Counted from the stretch's first letter, positions 34,525 to 44,236 are shown. The stretch is DNA of 48,933 nt from Alphaproteobacteria bacterium (GCA_028692635.1 JAQUWX010000008.1:1-48933), one strand, 5' to 3'. Notes: generated from the sequence alone by a model not told the origin. A program made the numbers and translations.

Positions 34525-35030
34525 GCGCGATGGCAAAAGATAAAGATGCCGAAAAAAATAAGGGTGAAAAGAAAAAGGGCGGTATAAAAATCGTGCCGTT
34601 GCTTCTGTTCCTGCTCGTTTCTCCTTTTATAATGCCTACGCTTCTTATCATGATCGGGCTGTTGCCCGCGCTTATCGCTTTGATCGCGGATGAGGATGAC
34701 GATAAGTCGCTCGCTATATCCGTGGGGTCTATGAACCTGGCGGGGGTGGTGCCGTTCATTGTCGAGTTGTGGCAAAACGGCCAGACGTTCGAGAACGCTT
34801 TCTACATAATAAAACAACCTAACACATGGCTTATTATGCTGGGCGCGGCGGCTGTCGGCCAGTTGATCGTGTTCGTCGTTTCTCCGATGATGGCTTCGCT
34901 GGCGCTTAATCAGGCGCAGTCACGGCTTGAAACTCTGAATGACAGTCTGGGTAAGCTGAAGGAAATCTGGGGGCCGGATGTCGCTAATAATCAGCCTTTG
35001 GAACAAGTGCGTAGAAAAAATAACGGATAA
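34521..35030 (+). CDS. small membrane protein paired with pseudokinase
   Basis: About 169 residues from GTG 34521, which overlaps the upstream stop as GTGA; ATG 34530 is an alternative. A Lys/Glu-rich N-terminus is followed by membrane helices (VPLLLFLLVSPFIMPTLLIM, IGLLPALIALIA; later WLIMLGAAAVGQLIVFVVSP), then a coiled-coil tail (QAQSRLETLNDSLGKLKEIW). No family recognised. The tight coupling to the kinase-like gene suggests a membrane complex. Confidence 0.75.
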   Translation: MSAMAKDKDAEKNKGEKKKGGIKIVPLLLFLLVSPFIMPTLLIMIGLLPALIALIADEDDDKSLAISVGSMNLAGVVPFIVELWQNGQTFENAFYIIKQPNTWLIMLGAAAVGQLIVFVVSPMMASLALNQAQSRLETLNDSLGKLKEIWGPDVANNQPLEQVRRKNNG

Positions 35031-35056
35031 GATGGTCGGTTCGGAGCTGTCGCGAT

Positions 35057-35965
35057 TTATCGCGGCAGGTTGCTTGTGTGCGTCGGCTCTTCTTTGAGCG
35101 CCTCGCGTTTTATGCTTTCCTGTAATTTTTCAAAAGCGCGCACTTCTATTTGACGGATGCGCTCGCGGCTTATGCTGTGTTTTTGGGATAGCTCTTCAAG
35201 CGTGGACGGGTTGTCGCTTAGGCGGCGCGCTATTATGATCTCGCGTTCGCGGGGGTTTAGTCCCTGCATTGCGCGGGCAAGCAGTTTTTGCCTTCTTTTG
35301 TTTTCCTGTTCGTCGCCTAGCTTTATCTCCTGATTCTCGTGTTCGTCCACAAGCCAATCTTGCCATTCTCCGCTTTGTCCATCCGAGCTCATCGGCGCGT
35401 TTAACGACTGATCGCCGCCTAAAAGTCTGCCGTTCATGGACAGGACTTCGTCTTCGCCTACGACCAACTGTTTGGCTATTCGCGTTACTTGCTCTGGAGA
35501 TAAATCTCCGTCGTCCATCGCTCGCATGTCGCGCTTTAGTCTGCGGAGATTGAAAAACAATTTCTTCTGCGCCGCGGTCGTTCCTATTTTTACAAGCGAC
35601 CATGAACGCAGGATATATTCATGCATCGCGGCTTTTATCCACCACAGCGAATAGGTAGATAGGCGAAAGCCTCGGTCGGGATCGAAGCGTTTTACCGCCT
35701 GCATCATTCCAAGATTGCCTTCAGCTATCAGCTCGGAAATCGGGAGGCCGTATCCGCGATAGCCCATCGCTACTCTGGCGACCAGTCGCAGGTGGCTGGT
35801 GACGAGTTTGTGCGCGGCCTCGATGTCTCCATATTCCTTCCACGCCTTGGCGAGTATGTATTCCTCGTTAGCGTCGAGCATGGGAAATTTGCGAATCTCG
35901 CGTAAATAGATCGCAAGATTGCCTTCACCCCTTAAGGCTGGAAGAGCTGATGACGATAAGTTCAT
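35057..35965 (-). CDS. rpoH: RNA polymerase sigma-32 factor
   Basis: 302 residues. Region 2 reads HKLVTSHLRLVARVAMGYRG with LIAEGNLGMMQAVKRFDPDR and FRLSTYSLWWIKAAMHEYIL. Region 4 has EELSQKHSISRERIRQIEVR near the C-terminus. The RpoH box around KLFFNLRRLKRDM (the sigma-32-specific stretch) separates it from RpoD. It directs heat-shock transcription. Start ATG overlaps the stop of the upstream pseudouridine synthase by 4 nt, a pairing common in Alphaproteobacteria. Several alphaproteobacteria have more than one rpoH; this window shows one. Confidence 0.97.
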   Translation of the reverse strand: MNLSSSALPALRGEGNLAIYLREIRKFPMLDANEEYILAKAWKEYGDIEAAHKLVTSHLRLVARVAMGYRGYGLPISELIAEGNLGMMQAVKRFDPDRGFRLSTYSLWWIKAAMHEYILRSWSLVKIGTTAAQKKLFFNLRRLKRDMRAMDDGDLSPEQVTRIAKQLVVGEDEVLSMNGRLLGGDQSLNAPMSSDGQSGEWQDWLVDEHENQEIKLGDEQENKRRQKLLARAMQGLNPREREIIIARRLSDNPSTLEELSQKHSISRERIRQIEVRAFEKLQESIKREALKEEPTHTSNLPR

Positions 35966-36969
35966 AGCTTTATCATAGCTTTTCGCAGATATTTCAGCAA
36001 TGCGGCCATATCCGGCGGTAACCCGCTTTTGAACCTCATTTTTTTGTCCGTTGAAGGGTGGACAAATTTTATCTCGACCGCGTGCAACGCTTGCCGGGGG
36101 ATGGCGTTCAGGCGCTCAATCAGCGTGCCGCTTGCTTTTTTGGCTCCCTTGATCGATCGGCCAGCGCCTCCGTACGATTGGTCTCCGACAACGGGATGGC
36201 CGATGCTTGACATGTGAACTCGGATTTGGTGGGTGCGGCCAGTCGCCAGTTTGCATTCAACCAGGCTGGCTATGCTTCCGAATGTTTCAAGCACTCTATA
36301 ATGGGTTAAGGCTCGTCTGCCTCCCCCTTTAACTATAGCCATTTTCTTGCGGTTGCGCGGGTCGCGGCCTATGGCTCCTTCGATCTCTCCGGACATTCTG
36401 CCGGGGATGCCCCATACTAACGCCTGGTAAACTCGGCTTAGGCTTCTGTCTGCAAACTGCGCCGACAGCTTTTTATGCGCGTTGTCGTTTTTCGCAACAA
36501 CCATAAGGCCGCTTGTGTCTTTATCCAGTCTGTGGACTATTCCCGGGCGGGCTACTCCTCCAATTCCGCTTAGGCTTTTTCCGCAATGCGCCAGGAGGGC
36601 GTTCACAAGCGTGTGGTCTCGATTGCCCGCTGCCGGGTGGACTACTATTCCGGCAGGTTTGTTAAGTACCAGCAGGTCTTCGTCCTCGTGCAATATGGTT
36701 AGCGGCATACTCTGCGCCTCAGGCAAGGCCGAGACTGTGGGGGGCATATCAATCGTGTATTCTTCCCCGGCGGTTACTCTATGGTTGGGGTCGAAAATAA
36801 TTACGCTCTTTCCGTCTTTGACAAACCCTACATGGCCTGTTTTAATTAATACCTGAAGCCGGGCGCGAGAAATGTCGATCCCCAGATCAACCCATTGAGC
36901 TATCAGAACTTTATCCAGACGATCGGATGTTGCCGTCTCTGGAATGATAATTTTATGTTTCATGCTCAT
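35962..36969 (-). CDS. rluD: RluA-family 23S rRNA pseudouridine synthase (RluD-like)
   Basis: About 335 residues. The ORF-track start (37053) adds a basic stretch unlike the family; ATG 36969 or 36963 (MSMKHKIIIPE) fits better, though neither has a strong ribosome binding site. An S4-like RNA-binding domain comes first (SRARLQVLIKTGHVGF), then the catalytic domain with GIVHRLDKDTSGLMVVAKND (the HRLD catalytic Asp), LECKLATGRTHQIRVH-like text (VECKLATGRTHQIRVHMSS) and HPVVGDQSYGG. RluD makes pseudouridines at 1911, 1915 and 1917 of 23S rRNA; RluC is the alternative. It overlaps rpoH by 4 nt. Confidence 0.93.
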   Translation of the reverse strand: MSMKHKIIIPETATSDRLDKVLIAQWVDLGIDISRARLQVLIKTGHVGFVKDGKSVIIFDPNHRVTAGEEYTIDMPPTVSALPEAQSMPLTILHEDEDLLVLNKPAGIVVHPAAGNRDHTLVNALLAHCGKSLSGIGGVARPGIVHRLDKDTSGLMVVAKNDNAHKKLSAQFADRSLSRVYQALVWGIPGRMSGEIEGAIGRDPRNRKKMAIVKGGGRRALTHYRVLETFGSIASLVECKLATGRTHQIRVHMSSIGHPVVGDQSYGGAGRSIKGAKKASGTLIERLNAIPRQALHAVEIKFVHPSTDKKMRFKSGLPPDMAALLKYLRKAMIKL

Positions 36970-37074
36970 GAGGTGTATGATGGTGCGCCATAACGGAGGT
37001 GTTTTCGTGGATTTATTTTTAAACCCTGCTATCTTCCTATGGCTTAGTACCAATTAGTGCAAGAGGAACTTATT

Positions 37075-38943
37075 ATGACTTCGCAAGTCAAAATCTTTAT
37101 TGTCGCTTTAACTATATTGTTTTCTCTTTCAGGTGTCGCTTCTGCTGCGGATTATGCTCCTACGCCTAAAAAAGCTCCTCGCGAACCTGTGTCTAAGCAG
37201 ACTCTGGCCGATCATAAGGCTGCTGCCGCTATTCCAGCTTCGCGTGTTATAGAAGGAACGGCTGTCGTTATAGATAATGAAAGACTGCGTATCAGAAACT
37301 TCGATGTGCGTCTCTTCGGTATCGTTCCTCCTCAGCTCTCGGCTTCCTATGGTCCTCAGGCGAGGGCTGCTCTCGATAAGTTGACTCAAAACACAAACGT
37401 TCGCTGCGCTATTCGCGATCGCGCTTCCGATGGACGGTTGCTCGCTACTTGCAATAACTCTTCGAATACCGATCTCGCTATGGAGATGCTGCGTCGCGGG
37501 TTCGCTGTGACTGCTCGCGGATCTTTGCTTCAGACGGAGCTTGCCGCTCCGTACGCTGCTGCTGAGCAGGCTGCTCAGGCTCAGAAGCTTGGTATCTGGT
37601 CTGGGGCGCAAAATTCTCCATCCGTCAATATAACTCCGGTCGCTCCTGCGGCTCCGGCTAAAACCGAAACTGCTGCGGCTTCTCCTCCCGATACAAAGGC
37701 TGCTTTGGGCGAAGCTGCTGCCGAGGTCGTTAAAGATAAGGATGCTGCGCTTAAAATCGAGCCGCTTCCTGCTTCCAGTCTTATGCCTTCTATTCCTCCG
37801 GCTGTGAAAAAGGAAGCCGCTCCTGAAGCAGTCGTGGCTCCTTTGGAGGAGCCGGTCGTTCAGGAGCCGTCGTTCGTTGAGCGCTATCAGCTTTTGCTCA
37901 CCGGCATTCTGATGCTGCTTACGGTGCTTTCCGTCGTGACTGCGGTGTTGATGCAGAAGCGGTCGGATAAGAAAGAAGAATTGCGCTCTATCGCTGCTGC
38001 TTTGCGCGGCGAGCTTATGGCGGCTAAGGCGGTTTGTATTGCAAGGTTGCAGCAGTTTTCCTCGTCCTCTGAGGAAAAAGATGTCTCCTGGCCTCGCGTG
38101 AGGGTTTTGGTGTTCCAGGCTCATGTCGGGCGTATCGGATGGCTCGGCGCGGAGTTGGCCAGGCAAATATCGTCCATTTATGGATTGGCCAGCGATTATG
38201 CTTCTTATTATCAGGCTAATTCTGCGGACGACGCCAAAGCAGGTTCTGAAAATAAAAAACAGGCGTTGGAAAAACTCGTCAGCCATATCGATACGGTTTT
38301 GCCCCGTTTGGCTAATATCGAAAATAAAAAGTCTTTGTCCGGTTCGGTAAAGTCTTTGTTGTATCCGGCTCTTTCCGCTTTGCCTCTTAATATCGGTTCG
38401 TCCGGGTTGAGGTCGGCTCCGCTTTCTATCACTTCGGTCGCGGTTTCATCCGGCGTGGCGGCTGCTCCTGCTGTCGAGCAGAAGGCTTCGGCTGCCGAAG
38501 AAATAACTACTCCGGTTCGGGAAAAGGCCGAGGATAAGACCGAGGTTGTGGCTGAAGAAAAAGTCGAGGAAACGGCTGAGGAAAAAAGCGCCGTCGTTGC
38601 GGAAGGCGCAAACGAAAATCAGCCCGAGGCTGTTGCTGAAGAAAAAGTTGAGGAAGTTGCCGCTGTCGTTGCGGAGGAAGAGATTTTGCCGACTGCGGAG
38701 GTTGTCGCTTCCGGAGCCGTTCCTGACAGCAAAGCCGTTGCAACCGCCTGGGAGCGCCTTAAAAACATCAAAGATTTCGTTCAGGATAAGCTCATTTTGC
38801 AGCAGCCATTGGAATCTACCAGCGAGCATGACGAATACATGGCTTTGCTTAATGCCGAGGCGGAGGCTTTCGCTTCATACGATTTTAGCGAATATGAGGC
38901 TCCCCGGGCTAAGTCTAAAAAGCGCCGCCGCTCTGGTGGATGA
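37075..38943 (+). CDS. membrane protein with degenerate SNase-like domain and acidic repeat tail
   Basis: About 622 residues from ATG 37075 (AGAGGAAC upstream); the ORF-track start is earlier but lacks support. A signal peptide (IFIVALTILFSLSGVASA) precedes an SNase-like domain (about residues 55-180) with RLFGIVPPQLSASYGPQARA and SDGRLLATC. The Glu expected after RLFGIV-P is Gln, so nuclease activity is doubtful. A Pro/Ala linker leads to a membrane helix (LLLTGILMLLTVLSVVTAVL), then a helical cytosolic part, then a Val-Glu-Ala-rich acidic repeat (VAEEKVEETAEEKSAVVAE) and a basic end (KSKKRRRSGG). No close family recognised. Confidence 0.8.
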   Translation: MTSQVKIFIVALTILFSLSGVASAADYAPTPKKAPREPVSKQTLADHKAAAAIPASRVIEGTAVVIDNERLRIRNFDVRLFGIVPPQLSASYGPQARAALDKLTQNTNVRCAIRDRASDGRLLATCNNSSNTDLAMEMLRRGFAVTARGSLLQTELAAPYAAAEQAAQAQKLGIWSGAQNSPSVNITPVAPAAPAKTETAAASPPDTKAALGEAAAEVVKDKDAALKIEPLPASSLMPSIPPAVKKEAAPEAVVAPLEEPVVQEPSFVERYQLLLTGILMLLTVLSVVTAVLMQKRSDKKEELRSIAAALRGELMAAKAVCIARLQQFSSSSEEKDVSWPRVRVLVFQAHVGRIGWLGAELARQISSIYGLASDYASYYQANSADDAKAGSENKKQALEKLVSHIDTVLPRLANIENKKSLSGSVKSLLYPALSALPLNIGSSGLRSAPLSITSVAVSSGVAAAPAVEQKASAAEEITTPVREKAEDKTEVVAEEKVEETAEEKSAVVAEGANENQPEAVAEEKVEEVAAVVAEEEILPTAEVVASGAVPDSKAVATAWERLKNIKDFVQDKLILQQPLESTSEHDEYMALLNAEAEAFASYDFSEYEAPRAKSKKRRRSGG

Positions 38944-38996
38944 GATTTTATTTCAAACATGGCTGAGCCTATTTTTTATAGCCAAGCGAGTTAGAG

Positions 38997-39989
38997 ATGA
39001 CCAAGCCCGTTAATGTGAAAGTTCAAGCTGGCGCCGAAGTGCCGGATATAAAAATATCTGTCAGGAAAACTTTCGGTATCGATACCGATCTTGAGGTTCC
39101 CGCTTTTTCCAAGCCAACCGAGCATGTCCCGGAGATAGATAGCGCTTATCGATTCGATCATGATACGACGCTGGCTATTCTGGCGGGGTTTACTCATAAT
39201 CGCAGGGTGCTTGTTCAGGGTTATCATGGCACTGGAAAATCCACTCATATCGAACAGGTCGCGGCTCGGCTTAACTGGCCATGCATTCGCATCAATCTGG
39301 ATAGCCATATAAGCCGCATAGATTTGATCGGAAAAGACGCGATTGTTCTTAAGGACGGACAGCAGGTTACTGAATATCGCGAAGGCATGCTGCCTTGGGC
39401 TTTGCAGCATCCTTGCGCTATCGTGTTCGACGAATACGATGCCGGAAGGCCGGACGTTATGTTTGTCATTCAGCGCGTGCTTGAGGTCGATGGCAAGATG
39501 ACGCTTCTCGATCAGAACCGCGTGATACATCCTCATCCTTCTTTCCGTTTGTTTGCGACCGCCAATACCATCGGGCTTGGCGATACGACCGGGATATATC
39601 ACGGCACTCAGCAGATAAATCAGGGGCAGATGGATCGCTGGAATATTGTCGCTACGCTGAATTATCTTCCGCCTGAAGAAGAGGCTAAAATTGTCGCGGC
39701 CAAGGTTCCTTCTTTCGCGACCGGCGATAAGCGCAAGCTGATCGAGGCTATGGTGGCGACGGCTAATTTGACGCGGCAGGCTTTTATAAATGGCGATCTT
39801 TCAACCGTCATGTCTCCGCGCACCGTGATTACATGGGCGGAAAATATGGAAATTTTCAACGATGTAGGCGTGGCTTTCCGTTTGAGCTTTTTCAACAAAT
39901 GCGATCCTATCGAACAGCCGGTTCTTGCGGAATTTTATCAGCGCTGTTTCGGTTTTGAGCTTATGAACCGCTTGAGCGGAGCAAACTGA
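38997..39989 (+). CDS. cobS: CobS-type AAA+ ATPase, cobaltochelatase subunit
   Basis: 330 residues. Walker [16 protein letters not shown], Walker B-like [13 protein letters not shown], sensor segment [12 protein letters not shown] and the C-terminal [14 protein letters not shown] fit the CobS family. CobS and CobT form the ATP-driven ring complex that works with CobN to insert cobalt into hydrogenobyrinic acid diamide. No other cobalamin gene is in the window, so a different chelatase or MoxR-type role cannot be excluded. It precedes cobT by 4 bp. Confidence 0.93.
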   Translation: MTKPVNVKVQAGAEVPDIKISVRKTFGIDTDLEVPAFSKPTEHVPEIDSAYRFDHDTTLAILAGFTHNRRVLVQGYHGTGKSTHIEQVAARLNWPCIRINLDSHISRIDLIGKDAIVLKDGQQVTEYREGMLPWALQHPCAIVFDEYDAGRPDVMFVIQRVLEVDGKMTLLDQNRVIHPHPSFRLFATANTIGLGDTTGIYHGTQQINQGQMDRWNIVATLNYLPPEEEAKIVAAKVPSFATGDKRKLIEAMVATANLTRQAFINGDLSTVMSPRTVITWAENMEIFNDVGVAFRLSFFNKCDPIEQPVLAEFYQRCFGFELMNRLSGAN

Positions 39990-39993
39990 CCCG

Positions 39994-41841
39994 ATGGCGA
40001 ACGCGGACGCCGACGCCTGCGAAGATTTCAAAAACGCAACTGCCATTGCCATAAAGGCTATGGGGGAAAAGCCGGAGCTTGAGGTCGCTTTTACTGCCGG
40101 AGTGTTTGGCGTAGCTAAATCTCGGGTCAGCCTTCCTTTCCCGGAGGGGGGGCTTGGGGGCGAAGATATCGCTTTAATTCGAGGCGCTGCCGATAACGCC
40201 GCTTTGAATTTACGCTATCACGACGATGGGCTTTATGCGCGGCTTGCTCCTGAAACAGGGCCTGCTAATGCTGTTTTTGCGGCTCTGGAACAGGCGAGGT
40301 ATGAGGCTCTTGGAGCTCGCGGCATGGAGGGGGTGGCTAAAAATCTTTCCGCTCTTATAGAAAATCGGTGCAGGCAGAAGAACATTCTCAACGCTGAAGT
40401 GACGCTATCGGAAGCGGCTCAATTGATCGCTTATGAGGTTTTCTCGGGCAGAAAAATTTCCTTCGCGGATATTCCGGCGGTTCGCGTATGGCGCTCGTTC
40501 ATAGAAGATCGCGCCGGGCCGCATTTTGGCAGGCTGCCGGAGTTGTTGGCGGATCAGGAGGCTTTTTCTCACGAGGCCTGGAAAATTCTTGCAAAGCTGG
40601 AGCTGGTTTCTCCTGAGGAGGAGAAAAAGAAGGAAGAAGACGTTCGCGATGAAAGCGAAATTCCATCGGAAGATCTCGAACGGGAACAGCAGAACGCTTC
40701 TTCCGGCGAACAGGAAAACGGAGAAGATAACGACGAGGATTCATCGTCTGCGCGTGTCGCGGGCGAAGAGCAGGAGTCCGGACAGGATGAGGCTGAAAAT
40801 CAGGGCAAGGAAAATGGTTCTAAGCCTATGGCTTCAAGCTCTGACGGTGTGGAATTTGATGACGGGCCGCGCACTACCTACAGGGCTTTCACCACAGAAC
40901 ATGATGAGATTGTCGCGGCGGAGTCTTTGTGCTCGTCGGAGGAATTGTCTCGGCTTCGTGAGCTGCTGGATCAGCGCGTGCAGCAGATGCAGCGCGTGAT
41001 CGTGCATCTTGCTAATAAATTGCAGCGCCACTTGATGGCTAAGCAGACCAGGGCTTGGGATTTCGATCTTGAGGAAGGCATGCTGGATGCTTCGAGGTTG
41101 GCTAGGATTATTGTCAATCCTTCTCGCCCGCTTTCCTATAAACAGGAAAAGGATACGGATTTTAAAGATACCGTTGTGACTTTGCTTCTGGATAATTCAG
41201 GATCTATGCGCGGGAAGCTTATCGCTTTGACCGCTATGAGCGCGGATATTCTGGCGCGCACTCTCGAGCGCTGCGGAGTAAAGGTCGAGATTCTTGGGTT
41301 CACTACTCGCGCATGGAAGGGCGGTAAGTCCAGAGAAGCCTGGGTGCTGGCCGGGAAGCCTCCGTTGCCGGGAAGGCTGAACGATCTTCGCCATATCATT
41401 TATAAATCTGCCGATACGCCCTGGCGAAGGGCGCGGCGTAATCTCGGGCTTATGCTTAAAGAGGGCCTCCTTAAGGAAAATATAGACGGTGAGGCTCTTA
41501 TGTGGGCCTACAGCAGGCTGAAAGCCAGGCACGAGCAACGCCGCATTTTGATGGTTATTTCAGATGGCGCTCCGGTCGATGACTCCTCTCTTTCCGTTAA
41601 TCCTTCCAATTATCTGGAAGCTCACCTGCGTAGCGTGATAGACTGGATAGAGGCTAGGCCAAAGGTTCAGCTTGTCGCTATCGGTATCGGGCATGACGTT
41701 ACGCGCTATTATCGCAATGCTGTTACTATAACCGACTCGGATCAATTGGGCGGCGCTCTGGTGGATAAACTGGCGTCGTTGTTCGATGCTCCGGCGGCGG
41801 AACAGAAGTCTAATTACGCTAAAAGGGGAAGACGGGGATAA
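39994..41841 (+). CDS. cobT: CobT-type VWA protein, cobaltochelatase subunit
   Basis: 615 residues: an N-terminal helical domain, an acidic linker rich in Glu, Asp, Ser and Gln (about 205-285), and a C-terminal von Willebrand A domain with the MIDAS motif [16 protein letters not shown] (DxSxS) near residue 395 and [10 protein letters not shown]. This three-part layout is that of CobT, whose MIDAS domain couples to the CobS ATPase. The end is basic (YAKRGRRG). It starts 4 bp after cobS, so the two are coupled. Confidence 0.93.
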   Translation: MANADADACEDFKNATAIAIKAMGEKPELEVAFTAGVFGVAKSRVSLPFPEGGLGGEDIALIRGAADNAALNLRYHDDGLYARLAPETGPANAVFAALEQARYEALGARGMEGVAKNLSALIENRCRQKNILNAEVTLSEAAQLIAYEVFSGRKISFADIPAVRVWRSFIEDRAGPHFGRLPELLADQEAFSHEAWKILAKLELVSPEEEKKKEEDVRDESEIPSEDLEREQQNASSGEQENGEDNDEDSSSARVAGEEQESGQDEAENQGKENGSKPMASSSDGVEFDDGPRTTYRAFTTEHDEIVAAESLCSSEELSRLRELLDQRVQQMQRVIVHLANKLQRHLMAKQTRAWDFDLEEGMLDASRLARIIVNPSRPLSYKQEKDTDFKDTVVTLLLDNSGSMRGKLIALTAMSADILARTLERCGVKVEILGFTTRAWKGGKSREAWVLAGKPPLPGRLNDLRHIIYKSADTPWRRARRNLGLMLKEGLLKENIDGEALMWAYSRLKARHEQRRILMVISDGAPVDDSSLSVNPSNYLEAHLRSVIDWIEARPKVQLVAIGIGHDVTRYYRNAVTITDSDQLGGALVDKLASLFDAPAAEQKSNYAKRGRRG

Positions 41842-41856
41842 AACCCGCTTTTGTAA

Positions 41857-43173
41857 ATGAAAGACCGGCAGTCCTCATCTGGCAATAATCATCCAACTGT
41901 CCATAAAGACGGGCCGCCAGCGCATGCCGACGATCTCCCCGATTTTCGCGAGTTGGTCGAGCATGCCGCTCAGGGCATTCTCATTCATCGGAATTTTAAG
42001 CCTCTTTACGCTAATCACGCTTTTGCCGAATTGTTCGGGTTTGAGACTTCTGCCGATGTAATGGCGCTGCCTATTATTCGGCCTCTTATTCCTGTCGATA
42101 TGTGGCCGCATATCGAGGCTTCTTACGACGAGTTTGTGCGCGGAAAACGTCCGGGTAAAACAAGTTGGATCCGCGCAATAAAAATCGATGGGAGCGAGAT
42201 ATGGCTCTCTTTGACCGAACGCCTGGTGAAATGGCACGGTAAGACTGTCGTTCAATGGAATCTGTTCGACGTTAGTCAGCGTATGGCTATTGAGCAATCT
42301 TTGGTGGAGAGCGAGCAGAGATTGCGCTCAATGTTGGAGATTCTGCCTACTCCTATTTATATCGAGCGGAGATCCGACGGGCATCTTATGTTCGTCAATC
42401 GTAAGACCTGCTTGATGTTCCAGCAGAGCACCGGCCCGCTGCTTAAACGTAAATCGTTCGATTTTTTCGCTACTAAGGAAGACTGGGATCAGCTGCGCGT
42501 TCTTCTCGATAATACTCCAGACCTTCGGGAAATGGAGGTGCGGATGAAGACCGCTTCAGGAAGAAATTTCATTGTCGAGCTTGCTTCTATAGCTCTCGAT
42601 TACGGCGGGACTCCGGCTGTTCTCGTGGCTTTGAACGATATATCCCAGCGTAAGGAGCTTGAGATTGAGTTGTTCCATCAGGCCAGCACTGACGCTTTGA
42701 CCGGAATAAGCAATCGCAGATATTTTCTGACGCAGGCAGAGGCGGATTTGCGCCGCGCAAGGAGATATTCTCGCGATATGGCTTTGATGATGTGCGATGT
42801 CGATTTCTTTAAGCATGTGAACGATCAATACGGCCATGCTGTCGGAGATACGGTCTTGCAGGAAATCGTGCGGGCCAGTTTGGAAAGTCTGCGCGATTCA
42901 GACATCATGGGGCGGCTCGGGGGAGAGGAGTTCGCCATTCTTTTGCCGGAAACCGATCTTGCCGCGGCTCTTGAGGTTGCGGACCGGTTGCGCCAACATG
43001 TTGCGGATCATCCTATAAAGGTGGAGGGCAAGACGCTGCATTGCTCTTTAAGCATAGGCGTCGCTCGGTTGGCTCCTCAGGATAAGGATATAGACGCTCT
43101 TTTGCAACGCGCCGACGATGCTATGTATGTGGCCAAAAACAACGGGCGTAACAGGATAATAGTGGCCCCATGA
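41857..43173 (+). CDS. PAS-domain diguanylate cyclase (GGDEF)
   Basis: 438 residues. Two PAS-like regions: about 25-140 (LVEHAAQGILIHRNFKPLYA) and about 150-265 (MLEILPTPIYIERRSDGHLM). The GGDEF domain (about 270-435) has the active-site motif GRLGGEEFAILLPE and an RDSD five residues before it, matching the RxxD inhibitory I-site. It should make c-di-GMP with product inhibition. No membrane helix, so a cytoplasmic sensor. No strong ribosome binding site at ATG 41857. It follows cobT by 15 bp and overlaps the transporter gene by 4 nt. Ligand of the PAS domains is unknown; flagellar neighbours make a link to motility plausible. Confidence 0.95.
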   Translation: MKDRQSSSGNNHPTVHKDGPPAHADDLPDFRELVEHAAQGILIHRNFKPLYANHAFAELFGFETSADVMALPIIRPLIPVDMWPHIEASYDEFVRGKRPGKTSWIRAIKIDGSEIWLSLTERLVKWHGKTVVQWNLFDVSQRMAIEQSLVESEQRLRSMLEILPTPIYIERRSDGHLMFVNRKTCLMFQQSTGPLLKRKSFDFFATKEDWDQLRVLLDNTPDLREMEVRMKTASGRNFIVELASIALDYGGTPAVLVALNDISQRKELEIELFHQASTDALTGISNRRYFLTQAEADLRRARRYSRDMALMMCDVDFFKHVNDQYGHAVGDTVLQEIVRASLESLRDSDIMGRLGGEEFAILLPETDLAAALEVADRLRQHVADHPIKVEGKTLHCSLSIGVARLAPQDKDIDALLQRADDAMYVAKNNGRNRIIVAP

Positions 43174-44093
43174 GCAAACTTACTTCGCAGGTAGTTGCCG
43201 CGCTTCTGGCGCTGGCCAGTTTCACTTTGTGGAATTTCTCCGATGCTGGATTTAAGCTGGCGGGTGAAAGCCATTTGCCTATTAATCAAATAGTCGGAAT
43301 AACCGGATTGTTTGCCGTGCTTATTATGTTTTGTGTGAGCGCTGCGCGTGGAGAGTTGATAAAATTTAAACCAAAAAATAAACGGCTAGTCACTATACGG
43401 GCTATCATCGGTATGGGCATACTGATTTGCAATATCATCGCTTTTTCGCATCTGCCCCTTGCTAATTTTTATATGATAGCTTTCACAACCCCCTTTGTTA
43501 TAGCGATCATGGCGATGATTTTTCTTCATGAGCGTTTATCGTTGGCTAATGTGCTGGTAATTATCGTCGGATTTATTGGTATAGTAGTCGCTGTGAACCC
43601 TGCCGATCTTCTGGCTGGCGGCGGGGACTTTATCGGTTATCTGTCTGCGTTTGTGGGGGTTCTGTTTTTTGCCACGTCTCAGATAATGTTGCGGCCTATG
43701 TCTCAGACCGAGACGCCGGAGTGCATCATTTTTATCGGCAGGCTCGTTCTCGGCGCTGTCGGGTGCTCGTCGTTCGTATTTTCGTTCGAGCCGGTTTCAT
43801 TCTATATGCTGCTGGTTCTGTTCGGAACCGCGCTTATCGGCGTCTCGGGCGATATCATAATGGTTGTCGCCATGAAAAAAGGACAGGCTTCCGTAGTCGC
43901 TCCCTGCCAGTATTGGCAGATTATTCCCGGAGCATTGATCGGATATTTCGTTTTCAGCGATGTGCCATCTTGGAGCCTGGTCTGTGGAGCTGCCATCATT
44001 ATCGCTGCCGGGTTGTTCTTTATGCGATCGTTGAATTTAACCAAGCAAATCCCCTCTGAGGGGCAGATTCTCTCAGAATTTCAGGGCACTTGA
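43170..44093 (+). CDS. EamA/DMT-family transporter
   Basis: 307 residues with about ten membrane helices in two EamA repeats. The first holds IGMGILICNIIAFSHLPLAN and PFVIAIMAMIFLHERLSLAN, the second LIGVSGDIIMVVAMKKGQAS and WQIIPGALIGYFVFSDVPSW, the paired features of the drug/metabolite superfamily. Substrate unknown. It overlaps the diguanylate cyclase gene by 4 nt (ATGA), so the two are co-translated. It is the last gene before tRNA-Leu. Confidence 0.9.
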   Translation: MSKLTSQVVAALLALASFTLWNFSDAGFKLAGESHLPINQIVGITGLFAVLIMFCVSAARGELIKFKPKNKRLVTIRAIIGMGILICNIIAFSHLPLANFYMIAFTTPFVIAIMAMIFLHERLSLANVLVIIVGFIGIVVAVNPADLLAGGGDFIGYLSAFVGVLFFATSQIMLRPMSQTETPECIIFIGRLVLGAVGCSSFVFSFEPVSFYMLLVLFGTALIGVSGDIIMVVAMKKGQASVVAPCQYWQIIPGALIGYFVFSDVPSWSLVCGAAIIIAAGLFFMRSLNLTKQIPSEGQILSEFQGT

Positions 44094-44149
44094 TTATTGG
44101 GGCCGTACTCTGCTATTCCCTTGCGCCTACCTCGTTGAAGCATGATTGT

Positions 44150-44236
44150 GCGGTCGTGGCGGAATTGGTAGACGCGCAGCGTTGAGGTCGCTGTGGGAGC
44201 AATCTCGTGGAAGTTCGAGTCTTCTCGACCGCACCA
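44150..44236 (+). tRNA. tRNA-Leu (GAG)
   Basis: 87 nt including an encoded CCA. Acceptor GCGGTCG pairs with CGACCGC; the D-arm has GGTAGACGC; anticodon stem CAGCG/CGCTG encloses TTGAGGT (anticodon GAG); a long variable arm marks class II; the T-arm has GTTCGAGTC. The anticodon reads CUC/CUU leucine codons. An intrinsic terminator follows directly. Confidence 0.95.

Noticed and set aside
37129-38286. 385-aa minus-strand ORF opposite the SNase-like membrane protein
   Set aside because: Ser/Arg-rich shadow frame produced by the codon bias of the plus-strand gene, which has a signal peptide and a recognisable domain.
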